From Bacteroidota bacterium (GTDB lineage: Bacteria; Bacteroidota; Bacteroidia; Chitinophagales; Chitinophagaceae): 64,000 nt of DNA. The stretch covers positions 245,295 through 309,294 of the forward strand of contig JAFAFR010000050.1 in the NCBI GenBank assembly GCA_023423405.1. Reading direction: 5' to 3'. Below, one piece after another: positions 17,201-26,225 of this stretch. Each line of letters opens with the position of its first letter. The stretch's first letter is position 1. The notes under the pieces were generated by a model that saw only the letters and a program-made list of their open reading frames with translations, was not told the origin of the DNA and did not search any database. A program made the translations under genes and the position numbers.

Positions 17201-18184
17201 ATGGCGGCTAAAAGAATATTAATTACCGGTGCTGCCGGTTTCCTGGGTTCACATCTCTGCGACCGTTTTATCAGGGAAGGGTACCACGTAATTGGAATGG
17301 ATAACCTGATCACGGGCGACCTGCGTAACATAGAGCACCTCTTCCGCCTGGAACAATTTGAGTTTTATCACCACGATGTCAGCAAGTTCATCCACGTGCC
17401 CGGTGAACTCGATTATATCCTTCATTTCGCTTCTCCTGCCAGTCCCATTGATTACCTGAAGATCCCCATTCAAACCCTGAAAGTGGGAGCGCTGGGCACA
17501 CACAATTGCCTGGGGCTGGCGAAGGCGAAAAAAGCGCGCATCCTGGTTGCTTCCACTTCGGAAGTGTACGGCGATCCGCTGGTGCATCCGCAGACCGAAG
17601 ACTACTGGGGCAATGTAAACCCGGTGGGCCCGCGGGGCGTGTACGATGAAGCCAAGCGCTTCATGGAATCCATCACCATGGCCTATCATACTTTTCACCA
17701 GGTGGAAACAAGGATCATACGCATCTTCAATACCTATGGTCCGCGCATGCGCCTGAACGACGGGCGTGCGCTGCCTGCATTCATTGGCCAGGCTTTGCGC
17801 GGCGAAGACCTCACCGTGTTTGGCGACGGCTCGCAAACCCGTTCCTTCTGTTATGTGGACGACCTGGTGGAGGGCATCTACCGGTTGCTAAGGAGCGACT
17901 ATGCATACCCGGTAAACATTGGCAACCCCGATGAAATTTCGCTGAAGGATTTTGCAGAAGAAATCATCCGCCTCACGGGAACGGAACAAAAGATCGTGTA
18001 CAAGCCTTTGCCCAAGGACGATCCGAAGCAAAGAAAACCCGATATCACCAAAGCCCGGGAAATATTGGGCTGGGAACCTACTGTATCACGTGCAGAAGGT
18101 GTCCGGATCACTTATGAGTATTTTAGATCCCTGCCGAAAGAAGAACTCACCAAACAACCAAAGGAATTTAAAAGCTTACACTAA
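17201..18184 (+). CDS. uxs: UDP-glucuronate decarboxylase (UDP-xylose synthase)
   Basis: 327 aa extended SDR protein. Features: ITGAAGFLGSHLCDRF NAD-binding loop, STSEVYGDPLVHPQ, catalytic YDEAKR (YxxxK), and the family-typical RIFNTYGPRMRLNDGRALPAF. The family (Uxs/UXS) decarboxylates UDP-glucuronate, made by the upstream enzyme, to UDP-xylose. Its TAA stop shares one base with the next ATG (TAATG), showing operon organisation and likely translational coupling. Confidence 0.92.
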   Translation: MAAKRILITGAAGFLGSHLCDRFIREGYHVIGMDNLITGDLRNIEHLFRLEQFEFYHHDVSKFIHVPGELDYILHFASPASPIDYLKIPIQTLKVGALGTHNCLGLAKAKKARILVASTSEVYGDPLVHPQTEDYWGNVNPVGPRGVYDEAKRFMESITMAYHTFHQVETRIIRIFNTYGPRMRLNDGRALPAFIGQALRGEDLTVFGDGSQTRSFCYVDDLVEGIYRLLRSDYAYPVNIGNPDEISLKDFAEEIIRLTGTEQKIVYKPLPKDDPKQRKPDITKAREILGWEPTVSRAEGVRITYEYFRSLPKEELTKQPKEFKSLH

Positions 18185-19470
18185 TGAAAATTTACCAGGA
18201 CTTATTAGATAAGAAGGAAAAACTCGCCGTTATAGGGCTGGGTTATGTGGGACTGCCACTGGCATTGGAATTTGCGCGGAAGATTTCTGTGATCGGCTTT
18301 GATATCAATGCCCGCCGGGTAGATATGATGCGAAATGGCATTGATCCCAGCAAGGAAGTGGGGCACGAGGAATTCAGGGATCGCGACATTTTCTTTACCG
18401 ATGACCTGGAAGAATTGCGTAAGGCGAAATTCTACATAGTGGCCGTACCTACCCCGGTGGACAAATACAATGTACCCGACCTGAAACCGCTGGTGGGCGC
18501 TTCCACAACGGTAGGTAAGGTGTTGAAAAAAGGTGATTACGTGGTGTATGAATCCACCACCTACCCGGGTTGTACGGAAGACGACTGCCTGCCGGTACTC
18601 GAAAAGGTGTCGGGGCTCAAGCTGGGCAAGGATTTTAAGCTGGGTTATTCTCCTGAGCGGATCAACCCGGGCGACAAAAAGAATACCCTTCGCACGGTAG
18701 TGAAAGTGGCATCGGGCAGCGATGAAGAAGCGATGGAAGAAATAGCTAAAACCTATGAGCTGGTGGTGGACGCCGGCGTGCACCGGGCGCCTTCCATTAA
18801 AGTGGCGGAAGCCAGCAAAATTGTGGAGAATACCCAGCGCGATATGAACATCGCCCTGATGAATGAGCTTTCCCTGATCTTCGACCGCATCGGTATCAAT
18901 ACCTACGATGTTATTGAAGCTGCCGGCACCAAATGGAATTTTCTGAAATTCCAGCCGGGCCTGGTGGGGGGACATTGTATTGGCGTGGATCCTTATTATC
19001 TTACCCATAAAGCAGCTTCCATTGGCTACCAGAGCCGCGTTATTGCAGCCAGCCGTTATATCAACGACGATATGGCGAAATACCTGGCCCGTAAAATCAT
19101 CAAACATGTGGTAAGGATTTCTGACAATCCCCGCGTGCTGGTAAAAGGCGTGACCTTTAAGGAAAACGTGAGTGATATCCGCAACTCCAAAATTGTAGAT
19201 ACGGTGGAAGAACTGCTGGCGTTTAATATCACGGTAGATGTGGAAGATCCCTATGCAGAGCGCGGCGAAGTGAAAGAGGAGTACGGGCTGAACCTGGTGC
19301 GCAACAGCGGCAAGGATTACGATGCCGTAATTGTGACCGTTCCGCACGCGCCTTACCTGGAACACGACGATGCTTATTTTGCCGGCATCACCAGTGAGAA
19401 AGGCGTGGTAGTGGACCTCAAAGGAATTTATAAAAACAAGATTCACTCCAGAACTTATTGGAGTTTATAA
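18184..19470 (+). CDS. Nucleotide sugar dehydrogenase (WbpO/TviB-like)
   Basis: 428 aa, of the same superfamily as ugd but a distinct branch: VIGLGYVGLPLALEF, PTPVDKYNVPDL, VYESTTYPGCTEDDC, SPERINPGDK, the catalytic cysteine in GLVGGHCIGVDPYYL, and GVTFKENVSDIRNSK. These features are those of UDP-N-acetyl-hexosamine 6-dehydrogenases (TviB, WbpO, CapL), which make HexNAc-uronic acids for capsule or O-antigen. It overlaps the UDP-xylose synthase stop by one base and is followed 2 bases later by rfbB. The exact sugar cannot be decided from sequence. Confidence 0.88.
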   Translation: MKIYQDLLDKKEKLAVIGLGYVGLPLALEFARKISVIGFDINARRVDMMRNGIDPSKEVGHEEFRDRDIFFTDDLEELRKAKFYIVAVPTPVDKYNVPDLKPLVGASTTVGKVLKKGDYVVYESTTYPGCTEDDCLPVLEKVSGLKLGKDFKLGYSPERINPGDKKNTLRTVVKVASGSDEEAMEEIAKTYELVVDAGVHRAPSIKVAEASKIVENTQRDMNIALMNELSLIFDRIGINTYDVIEAAGTKWNFLKFQPGLVGGHCIGVDPYYLTHKAASIGYQSRVIAASRYINDDMAKYLARKIIKHVVRISDNPRVLVKGVTFKENVSDIRNSKIVDTVEELLAFNITVDVEDPYAERGEVKEEYGLNLVRNSGKDYDAVIVTVPHAPYLEHDDAYFAGITSEKGVVVDLKGIYKNKIHSRTYWSL

Positions 19471-19472
19471 TC

Positions 19473-20537
19473 ATGACTACATTTTCAAAAACACTGTTCA
19501 TCACGGGCGGGGCCGGGTTCATCGGCTCCCACGTGGTGCGCCTGTTTGTAAAAAAATATCCGACGCACCGCATCGTGAACCTCGATGCACTGACCTATGC
19601 GGGAAACCTTGAAAACCTCAAAGACATTGAGAAAGCGCCGAACTATGTTTTTGAGAAAGCTGATATAACAGATGAGAGCAGGATCCACGGCCTCTTTGAA
19701 CATTATCGTCCCGATGGTGTGATCCACCTGGCCGCAGAGAGCCATGTGGACCGCAGCATCCTGGACCCGCTGCAGTTCGTCAAGACCAATGTACTGGGTA
19801 CGGCCAATCTGTTGCACGCTGCCCGGAAATGCTGGGGCAACGACATGGAAGGCAAGCGTTTTTACCATGTGTCGACGGACGAAGTGTATGGCTCGCTGGG
19901 CGACACCGGCTTCTTCACCGAAGAAACGGCCTACGATCCGCGTTCGCCCTATTCCGCTTCCAAAGCTTCTTCCGATCATTTTGTAATGGCCTGGTACCAT
20001 ACCTATCACCTGCCGGTGGTGATGAGCAACTGCTCCAACAACTACGGCTCCTATCATTTTCCCGAGAAGCTGATCCCGCTCATGATCAACAACATCATTC
20101 ATCACAAGCACCTGCCGGTGTATGGAAAAGGCGAAAATGTGCGCGACTGGCTTTTTGTGGAAGACCATGCAGCCGCCATCGACCTGATTTATCACAAAGG
20201 CCGCATTGGTGAGAAATACAATGTGGGTGGTTTTAATGAATGGAAAAACATTGACCTGGTGCACCTGCTTTGTAATATCATGGACAGGAAACTGGGCCGC
20301 CCGGCCGGCAGTTCCGCGTCACTGATCACTTATGTGACCGACCGCCCCGGGCACGACCTGCGGTATGCCATCGATGCCACCAAACTCAATACCGAACTGG
20401 GCTGGAAGCCTTCCCTCCAGTTTGAAGAGGGGCTGGAAAAAACGGTGGACTGGTACCTTTCCAACAGTGAATGGATAACACATGTAACCAGTGGTGCCTA
20501 TCAACAATATTACGAGTTACAATACGACAAGCGCTGA
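19473..20537 (+). CDS. rfbB: dTDP-glucose 4,6-dehydratase
   Basis: 354 aa. ITGGAGFIGSHVVRLF, LDALTYAGNLENL, HLAAESHVDRSI, STDEVYGSLGDTGFFTEE and YSASKASSDHFVMAW are the hallmark motifs, with the YxxxK and the Asp-Glu pair of the active site. It turns dTDP-glucose into dTDP-4-keto-6-deoxyglucose, step 2 of dTDP-L-rhamnose synthesis. The frame opens 15 bases earlier within the previous gene; ATG 19473, 2 bases after the upstream stop, was chosen. Confidence 0.96.
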   Translation: MTTFSKTLFITGGAGFIGSHVVRLFVKKYPTHRIVNLDALTYAGNLENLKDIEKAPNYVFEKADITDESRIHGLFEHYRPDGVIHLAAESHVDRSILDPLQFVKTNVLGTANLLHAARKCWGNDMEGKRFYHVSTDEVYGSLGDTGFFTEETAYDPRSPYSASKASSDHFVMAWYHTYHLPVVMSNCSNNYGSYHFPEKLIPLMINNIIHHKHLPVYGKGENVRDWLFVEDHAAAIDLIYHKGRIGEKYNVGGFNEWKNIDLVHLLCNIMDRKLGRPAGSSASLITYVTDRPGHDLRYAIDATKLNTELGWKPSLQFEEGLEKTVDWYLSNSEWITHVTSGAYQQYYELQYDKR

Positions 20538-20538
20538 T

Positions 20539-21093
20539 ATGGGTTTTACGGAAACAGGATTTCCCGGGCTGCTGGTATATGAACCAAAGGTTTTCGGAGA
20601 CGAGCGGGGTTATTTTTTTGAATCATACAGTGCGCGCAGCTTCGAAGCTAACGGGCAGGCATATGCGTTTGTGCAGGACAACCAGGCGCGGTCCTGCTAT
20701 GGAGTGGTGCGCGGCTTGCACTACCAGGCTGAACCCCATGCACAAACAAAACTGATCCGGGCGCTTGAGGGTAATATCCTGGACGTGGTAGTGGATTGCA
20801 GGAAGGGATCACCCACCTATGGAAAAGCGTTCAGCATTGAGCTGTCTGCCGCCAATAAGCTGCAATTGCTGATACCGGCGGGTTTTGCGCATGGCTATTC
20901 GGTACTCAGCGAAACGGCGGAAGTATTTTATAAAGTGGACAGGTTGTACCATCCACAGAGCGAGGGCGGGGTTTTGTTTAACGATCCGGCCCTGGGCATC
21001 GACTGGAAAATACCGGCAGACAAAATGATCCTGTCGCCCAAGGATAAGGCCTATCCTGTGTTTACGGCAGGCAACCATCAATTCGACTTTTAA
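20539..21093 (+). CDS. rfbC: dTDP-4-dehydrorhamnose 3,5-epimerase
   Basis: 184 aa, a cupin. RGLHYQAEPHAQTKLIR contains the catalytic His and ligands, DVVVDCRKGSPTYG, IPAGFAHGYSVLS and the C-terminal NDPALGIDW segment are diagnostic. It epimerises C3 and C5 of the dTDP-4-keto sugar from RfbB. The ATG at 20539 starts one base after the rfbB stop; an upstream ATG at 20491 would lie inside rfbB and add a non-homologous tail. Confidence 0.95.
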   Translation: MGFTETGFPGLLVYEPKVFGDERGYFFESYSARSFEANGQAYAFVQDNQARSCYGVVRGLHYQAEPHAQTKLIRALEGNILDVVVDCRKGSPTYGKAFSIELSAANKLQLLIPAGFAHGYSVLSETAEVFYKVDRLYHPQSEGGVLFNDPALGIDWKIPADKMILSPKDKAYPVFTAGNHQFDF

Positions 21094-21096
21094 GCT

Positions 21097-21984
21097 ATGG
21101 CAACCATCCTGGTCACCGGATCGCAGGGGCAGTTGGGCAGTGAGCTGCAGGTGCTTGCACCGCTTTACCCGCAATTCAATTTTCTGTTTACAGACAGCCA
21201 GCAACTGGATATAACCAGTGAGGCGGAGGTGAATGCCTTCTTTATGCAACACCGCCCGCAGTATTGCATCAATGCTGCTGCCTACACTGCTGTGGATAAG
21301 GCAGAAACAGAGCCGGATGCTGCTTTCGCCGTAAATGCGAAAGCGGTTGGCTATATCGCCCGGGCTGCAGATGTGCTGGGTTGCCAGTTGCTGCAGGTAT
21401 CTACCGATTACGTGTTTGATGGAAGCGCATCGGCGCCCATCGGGGAAGATGCGCAGCCACGTCCGCTGGGCGTTTACGGGCAGTCGAAATGGGAAGGCGA
21501 ATTGCAGGCGATGGAAAAATCGCGCAGCACCATTATCATCCGCACTTCCTGGGTTTATTCTTCTTTCGGAAAAAATTTTGTCAAGACCATGCTGCGCCTG
21601 ATGGCCCAGCGCGAAACGATCGGCGTGGTGAACGACCAGTTCGGCTCACCCACTTATGCTGCCGACCTTGCCAAAGCCCTGCTGGAAATGACGGTGCAAC
21701 TGGAAGAAAAGGATTTCGAAGAAAACCCCGCAGGCATCTATCACTATGCCAACGAGGGCGCCATTTCCTGGTACGATTTCGCGGTGGCCATCGCTGAAAT
21801 GAGTGGCAGCAAATGCGTGGTGGAACCGATTCCCACCAGCGCTTATCCCACGCCGGCGCAAAGGCCCGCCTACAGCGTGTTCAGCAAAAAAAAGATCGAA
21901 AGGGTATTCCACCTTCCGATCCTTCCCTGGAAAGACAGCCTCCAGGCCTGCCTCCTGCAGTTGCAGGGGTATTTAGCGGGCTAG
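21097..21984 (+). CDS. rfbD: dTDP-4-dehydrorhamnose reductase
   Basis: 295 aa SDR protein. VTGSQGQLGSELQVL, NAAAYTAVDKAE, STDYVFDGSASAPIGED, and YGQSKWEGELQAM (YxxxK) are those of RfbD. It reduces the 4-keto group to give dTDP-L-rhamnose with NAD(P)H. It is the last gene of the seven-gene plus-strand run; its final 12 bases overlap the convergent alcohol dehydrogenase gene. rfbA, the thymidylyltransferase that opens the pathway, is not in the window. Confidence 0.95.
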   Translation: MATILVTGSQGQLGSELQVLAPLYPQFNFLFTDSQQLDITSEAEVNAFFMQHRPQYCINAAAYTAVDKAETEPDAAFAVNAKAVGYIARAADVLGCQLLQVSTDYVFDGSASAPIGEDAQPRPLGVYGQSKWEGELQAMEKSRSTIIIRTSWVYSSFGKNFVKTMLRLMAQRETIGVVNDQFGSPTYAADLAKALLEMTVQLEEKDFEENPAGIYHYANEGAISWYDFAVAIAEMSGSKCVVEPIPTSAYPTPAQRPAYSVFSKKKIERVFHLPILPWKDSLQACLLQLQGYLAG

Positions 21985-23025
21985 TGTTTGCAGGTCAATC
22001 ACAAAACGGTATTTCACATCGCTTTTCATCACCCTGTCGTAGGCCTCATTCACATAGCTGATATCGATCACTTCCACTTCCGATACAATGTTATTGGCTG
22101 CGCAGAAGTCGAGCATTTCCTGGGTTTCTTCGATACCGCCAATCATGGAACCGGCGAGGGCGCGGTTGTTGCCGAGCAGGAGGAAGGGCGTGATCTGTAT
22201 GGGCTGTGGCGGAACGCCCACGCAGATCATTACGCCGTTGGTGTGCAGCATATTGAGGTACATATCGTAGTTGTGCGGGGCCGAAACCGTATCGATGATG
22301 AAATCGAAATAGCTGGAGAGCCCTTTTACTGCATCGGGATCTTTGGTGTTGCAGAATTTGTGGGCGCCGAGTTTTTTCGCATCGGCTTCTTTGCCGGGAG
22401 AAGTGCTCAGCACCGTCACTTCTGCGCCAAAGGCCACGCCGAATTTAACGGCCATATGTCCCAGTCCGCCGAGCCCCAGTACGGCGAGTTTGTGTCCCTT
22501 GCCCACTTTCCATTTTTTGAGCGGGGAATAGGTAGTGATGCCGGCGCAGAGGAGCGGGGCTACACCGGACAGCGGTAGTTTGTCGGATACCGATACCACG
22601 TAGGCTTCATCGCAGAGGATAACATCGGAGTAACCGCCATAGGTGATCTCACCCGTTTTTCTTTCCCGGCCATTGTAGGTCATCACGGTTTCTCCCCTTT
22701 CGCAGAATTGTTCCTTACCATTTTTGCAATTGTTGCATTCGCGGCAGGAATCCACCATGCACCCGATACCGGCCAGGTCGCCCGGTTTGAATTTTTTTAC
22801 CTGATCGCCCACTGCGGTGATGCGGCCCACGATTTCGTGCCCGGGCACCATGGGGTACATTGAGTTACCCCATTCCCCCCGCACCTGGTGGATGTCGGAG
22901 TGGCATACGCCGCAGTACAGGATCTGGATCTGTACATCGTGCGGGCCCGGGTCGCGGCGCTGAAAATCCCAGGGCTTGAGGCTGTCTTTTTCGTTGTGAA
23001 CAGCATATCCTTTGGCTGCTTGCAT
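21973..23025 (-). CDS. Zinc-dependent NAD(P)-dependent alcohol dehydrogenase
   Basis: 350 aa, MDR superfamily, cinnamyl-alcohol dehydrogenase/YahK-like branch. Catalytic zinc ligands in YCGVCHSDIHQV and PGHEIVG, the structural zinc cluster CRECNNCKNGKEQFC, and the cofactor motif LGLGGLGHMAVKFG. It would reduce aldehydes to alcohols with NADPH; broad substrate range is usual. ATG 23025 (MQAAKGYAVHNEK) was preferred over an upstream ATG at 23064. It converges on rfbD with a 12-base overlap and is divergent from the next gene. Confidence 0.92.
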   Translation of the reverse strand: MQAAKGYAVHNEKDSLKPWDFQRRDPGPHDVQIQILYCGVCHSDIHQVRGEWGNSMYPMVPGHEIVGRITAVGDQVKKFKPGDLAGIGCMVDSCRECNNCKNGKEQFCERGETVMTYNGRERKTGEITYGGYSDVILCDEAYVVSVSDKLPLSGVAPLLCAGITTYSPLKKWKVGKGHKLAVLGLGGLGHMAVKFGVAFGAEVTVLSTSPGKEADAKKLGAHKFCNTKDPDAVKGLSSYFDFIIDTVSAPHNYDMYLNMLHTNGVMICVGVPPQPIQITPFLLLGNNRALAGSMIGGIEETQEMLDFCAANNIVSEVEVIDISYVNEAYDRVMKSDVKYRFVIDLQTLAR

Positions 23026-23106
23026 GTGATTGGTTTTAGTAATTGCTTCAACAGAAATTAGCAAAAAATGTTGAAATATTGGCTCCAGGGTCTAATTTGC
23101 GGTACT

Positions 23107-23712
23107 ATGGAGCTCAGAGAAATGATTCATCGCATTGTATTGCAGCCTGCCCTGCATGCACGCTGGCTGAATACCCTGTCGATGCTGGAAAATGCAGGCG
23201 CGAAAAAGATCAAGCAGTGCGAACACCCGGTATTTGTGAAAGAAGAGATCCTGAAGCATGCTGCAGAAGAGGCCAGGCATGCCTGGTACCTCAAAAAGCA
23301 ACTGCACAAGGTAGGCGGCGATTGTCCTACGTATGAATCGCCCTACCTGCTGGCGCCGGTGGTCAGCAGCCGCTACCTGCACCGGATCGATGTTTCCGTT
23401 TGCCGCTACCTGAAAGAAGAATACGGGTTCCGCGGACATGCGCTGAAATATGCCGCCTACCTGCTGGTGACCTATGCCATTGAAGTGCGGGCCGATGAAT
23501 TGTATCCGGTTTACCAGGACGTGTTGCGTGCGCTGGACAGTCCCATCAGCGTCAACAATATCATTGCCGAAGAGCAGCACCACCTTGAATCCATGGAGGC
23601 GCAACTGCAGCAGCGCTGGCCCGAATGGAAAGCGCTTTGTGCCATGGCCTGCCGCGAAGAGGCTGCCTGCTACCGGGAATGGATAAGCGAAGTAGAAAGC
23701 GCGTTGAACTGA
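23107..23712 (+). CDS. Ferritin-like di-iron protein of unknown function
   Basis: 201 aa, mostly helical, no signal peptide. Two ExxH motifs are visible: AAEEARHAWYLKKQL (about residue 60) and IIAEEQHHLESMEAQL (about residue 165), with an intervening Glu-rich helix (AIEVRADELYPVYQD). That pattern of carboxylates and histidines on a four-helix bundle is that of ferritin-like di-iron carboxylate proteins such as MiaE-type hydroxylases. I cannot assign the reaction. The ATG at 23107 was chosen; an upstream ATG at 23068 would add 13 residues. Its neighbours give no pathway hint. Confidence 0.7.
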   Translation: MELREMIHRIVLQPALHARWLNTLSMLENAGAKKIKQCEHPVFVKEEILKHAAEEARHAWYLKKQLHKVGGDCPTYESPYLLAPVVSSRYLHRIDVSVCRYLKEEYGFRGHALKYAAYLLVTYAIEVRADELYPVYQDVLRALDSPISVNNIIAEEQHHLESMEAQLQQRWPEWKALCAMACREEAACYREWISEVESALN

Positions 23713-23740
23713 CCGGTTTATCGCGTCGGCGGGGTATCTG

Positions 23741-24082
23741 TTAACCTTTCTTCTTCTTTTTCGTTGCGCCGTCTTTTACGAGCTCATAAGAATCCCTGAT
23801 CCACTGGTAAATGAGGGAGTCGGGGAGGGAAGGTCCGGGGCGTACGGTGTTCCAGTGTTTCTTGTTCATGTGATAGCCGGGTTCCACGGCGGTATATCTT
23901 TCCCGTAATTCCAGGGCCTGTTCGGGGTCGCATTTCAGGTTGATACCGTCGAAGACATCGAGGCCAGCCAGCGCATACACCTTACCGTTAATTTTATACA
24001 CCAAGGTATCGGGACCGAAGGGAAATGTTTCCTCCGTTCCCGGCAGGGAGAGGCAAAAAGCCTGGAATGATTCGATGTCCAT
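23741..24082 (-). CDS. MmcQ/YjbR family protein
   Basis: 113 aa, the normal size of this family (double wing/CyaY-like fold). Typical features: FCLSLPGTEETFPFGPDTLVYKINGKVYAL at the N-terminal half, LKCDPEQALELRERY, VEPGYHMNKKHWNTVRP and a basic C-terminus (KKKKK). Members are predicted DNA-binding proteins but their role is not established. It lies 13 bases downstream of the flotillin gene on the same strand and may be in its transcript. Confidence 0.88.
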   Translation of the reverse strand: MDIESFQAFCLSLPGTEETFPFGPDTLVYKINGKVYALAGLDVFDGINLKCDPEQALELRERYTAVEPGYHMNKKHWNTVRPGPSLPDSLIYQWIRDSYELVKDGATKKKKKG

Positions 24083-24095
24083 GATCCAAAGTTAA

Positions 24096-25595
24096 TCAAC
24101 CCTGTTCTTTTTCGTTGGCCGCAGGCACATCTTCTCCTTTCAGGTATTGGGGAAGATTGAGGCCGGCCATATTGAACAGGTCGTTCAGCGGCGGAACGGT
24201 TTTCATCATGCCCGATACAAAATTGGCCGTGGAAGACTGGCCGTTCTCGGATTGGCCGGCAGAATCCCATACAGTGATCTTATCGATCTTGATGTTCTTC
24301 ACCGCTTCCACCTGGATCTTCACCAGTTCGGGAAGTTTTTCGATCAGCAGGAGCTGGAAAGCTTTTGACGGATCGCCGCCTGCCGCTTTCACCACCTGCT
24401 CATAACCCTGCGCCTGTTTGGTAAGGATTTCAAAAAGGCCCTTGGCTTCGGCTTCCATTTTTGCGTAGATGGCGTCGGCTTCGCCTTTTGCGTTTTCCCT
24501 GATCCTTTCGGCCTCTGCCTGTGCTTCGATGATGGCCCTTTGTTTGTCAATTTCGGCTGGTATCACCACGTTGGCGATCTGGGTAGAACGCTCTCTTTCG
24601 GAACGCGCCAGTTCGGCTTTCTGTTCCGCCACATAAGATGCTTCCAGGGCCATGGCCTGCTGCACTTTTTCGGCGCTCACAGCCACGCGCAGCGACTCGG
24701 CTTCTTTTTCGCGCCGCGTGGCTTCCGAATTGGCGATGGCGATCTTGGCCTCGTTTTCGCCCCGGATGGCAATGGCGTTGGCCTCCGAAATTTTCACCCG
24801 CGTATCGCGCTGGGCTTCCGCTTTACCGATGGACTCATCCTTAACGGCAGCGGCGATGCTGATCTCCCGGTCCTTTTGCGTGATAGCGATCTTCACATCC
24901 CGGTCGCGGTGCGTTTCGGCGATCTGTGTATCTTTTTCACGGTCGGCCAATGCCTTCCCGGTTTCGCCGATCTTCTCCTGCTCGGCCACGCTGATCTTGG
25001 CTTCGTTGATGGCTTTGGCTGCAGCTTCCTTACCCAGGGCGGCGATATAGCCCGATTCGTCCTTGATATCGGTTACGTTTACGTTGATCAGTTTCAGGCC
25101 GATCTTTTTCAATTCGCTGTCGATGTTCTTCGAAATGTTTTCCAGGAATTTATCGCGATCGGAGTTGATCTCTTCAATGGTCATGGTGGCGATCACGAGG
25201 CGCAACTGCCCAAAGAGAATGTCTTTTGCCAGTTCCTGGATCTGCTCGGCACTGAGTCCCAGCAACCTTTCCGCAGCGGTGTTCATGCTGTCGGCATCGG
25301 TCGATACGGCAATGGTAAAACGGCAGGGAACATCCACACGGATGTTTTGCCGGCTCAGCGCGTTGGTGAGGTTGGCTTCAATGGAAAGCGGTTTGAGGTC
25401 CAGGAACGCATAGTCCTGGATCACCGGCCAGATGAAGGCGCCGCCGCCGTGGATACAGCGTGCCGAAGTGCCGCCGGTTTTTCCGTAGATGACCAATATT
25501 TTGTCGGAAGGGCAACGTTTGTACCGCGAGACCAGGGCAGATACCGTTACAAAAAATACGATGACTGCTACAACAATCAGAATGATGGGAGACAT
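24096..25595 (-). CDS. Flotillin-like SPFH/band 7 protein
   Basis: 499 aa. One N-terminal membrane helix (residues 2-22), a band 7/SPFH domain (about 25-200), a long Ala/Glu/Lys-rich coiled coil (about 200-400, with repeated EAKI/AEAQRD-type heptads), and a C-terminal oligomerisation region ending in a Gly/Asn tail. This is the architecture of bacterial flotillins (YuaG/FloT, YqiK), which organise membrane microdomains. The gene just upstream (3 bases apart) encodes an NfeD-like protein, the usual partner of flotillins, supporting the call. Confidence 0.92.
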   Translation of the reverse strand: MSPIILIVVAVIVFFVTVSALVSRYKRCPSDKILVIYGKTGGTSARCIHGGGAFIWPVIQDYAFLDLKPLSIEANLTNALSRQNIRVDVPCRFTIAVSTDADSMNTAAERLLGLSAEQIQELAKDILFGQLRLVIATMTIEEINSDRDKFLENISKNIDSELKKIGLKLINVNVTDIKDESGYIAALGKEAAAKAINEAKISVAEQEKIGETGKALADREKDTQIAETHRDRDVKIAITQKDREISIAAAVKDESIGKAEAQRDTRVKISEANAIAIRGENEAKIAIANSEATRREKEAESLRVAVSAEKVQQAMALEASYVAEQKAELARSERERSTQIANVVIPAEIDKQRAIIEAQAEAERIRENAKGEADAIYAKMEAEAKGLFEILTKQAQGYEQVVKAAGGDPSKAFQLLLIEKLPELVKIQVEAVKNIKIDKITVWDSAGQSENGQSSTANFVSGMMKTVPPLNDLFNMAGLNLPQYLKGEDVPAANEKEQG

Positions 25596-25598
25596 GTG

Positions 25599-26168
25599 TT
25601 ATGATTTTTTTTCTACGTAGATAAGGCCGTTTTTTTCAACACCCGTTATGACAACAGGCTGGCCGGTTTCGATTTTTTCGTGCTTTGTCAGGGCGTCGAG
25701 CTCGCGCACGCTGCCTTTGATGCTCACGAGGATTTTGCCTTTTCCGGCTTCGTTGGCGGGAATGGTGAGGTAGACTTCCGCGCTGCTGTTGAGCAGGCTT
25801 TCGTGAGAGGCCGTATTGTCTTCTTCCAGCAACTGTATTTTCCGGATGATGAAGAAGAAAGCGAATACGAACAGCGCGCCTACGACAACAGACAGCGTTA
25901 TCAACCAGGCAGTGCTTGAAATGGAACGATAAAAAGCAATTCCCGTCCAACTGAATCCCAGCAGGAAATTTATGAGGTTGCGAAAGGTGAAGAGCTGGAA
26001 GGGGCCATCGGCATGTCCCAGGTCGCCGTCAAAATCGGCGTCAAGTCCATCGGCTGGATCGGTGCCGGTAAATGTCAGGATCATCTGAACAATGAAAACC
26101 AGGCTTACAGGCAAAGCAATATACCAGTATGTTTTGAGGAGGGGCTCCAGTCCGGATAAAAAATGCAT
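25599..26168 (-). CDS. NfeD-like membrane protein, flotillin partner
   Basis: 189 aa. Three hydrophobic helices (about residues 14-34, 64-82 and 88-112) precede a C-terminal beta-rich OB-fold domain (about 125-188; GKGKILVSIKGSVRELDAL, GQPVVITGVEKNGLIYVE). This matches the short NfeD type without protease domain, which is nearly always encoded beside flotillins and acts with them in membrane organisation. It is 3 bases upstream of the flotillin gene in the same operon. The acidic loop (DADFDGDLGHADG) between helices 1 and 2 is unusual. Confidence 0.85.
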   Translation of the reverse strand: MHFLSGLEPLLKTYWYIALPVSLVFIVQMILTFTGTDPADGLDADFDGDLGHADGPFQLFTFRNLINFLLGFSWTGIAFYRSISSTAWLITLSVVVGALFVFAFFFIIRKIQLLEEDNTASHESLLNSSAEVYLTIPANEAGKGKILVSIKGSVRELDALTKHEKIETGQPVVITGVEKNGLIYVEKKS

Positions 26169-26225
26169 GCTTAGGGTTTAGTTCCGTGTATTCTCCGTTG
26201 GTTCTCCGTAAATATACCTATAAGT

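Noticed and set aside
18205..19446. 413-codon open frame on the minus strand
   Set aside because: Antisense shadow of the nucleotide sugar dehydrogenase gene.
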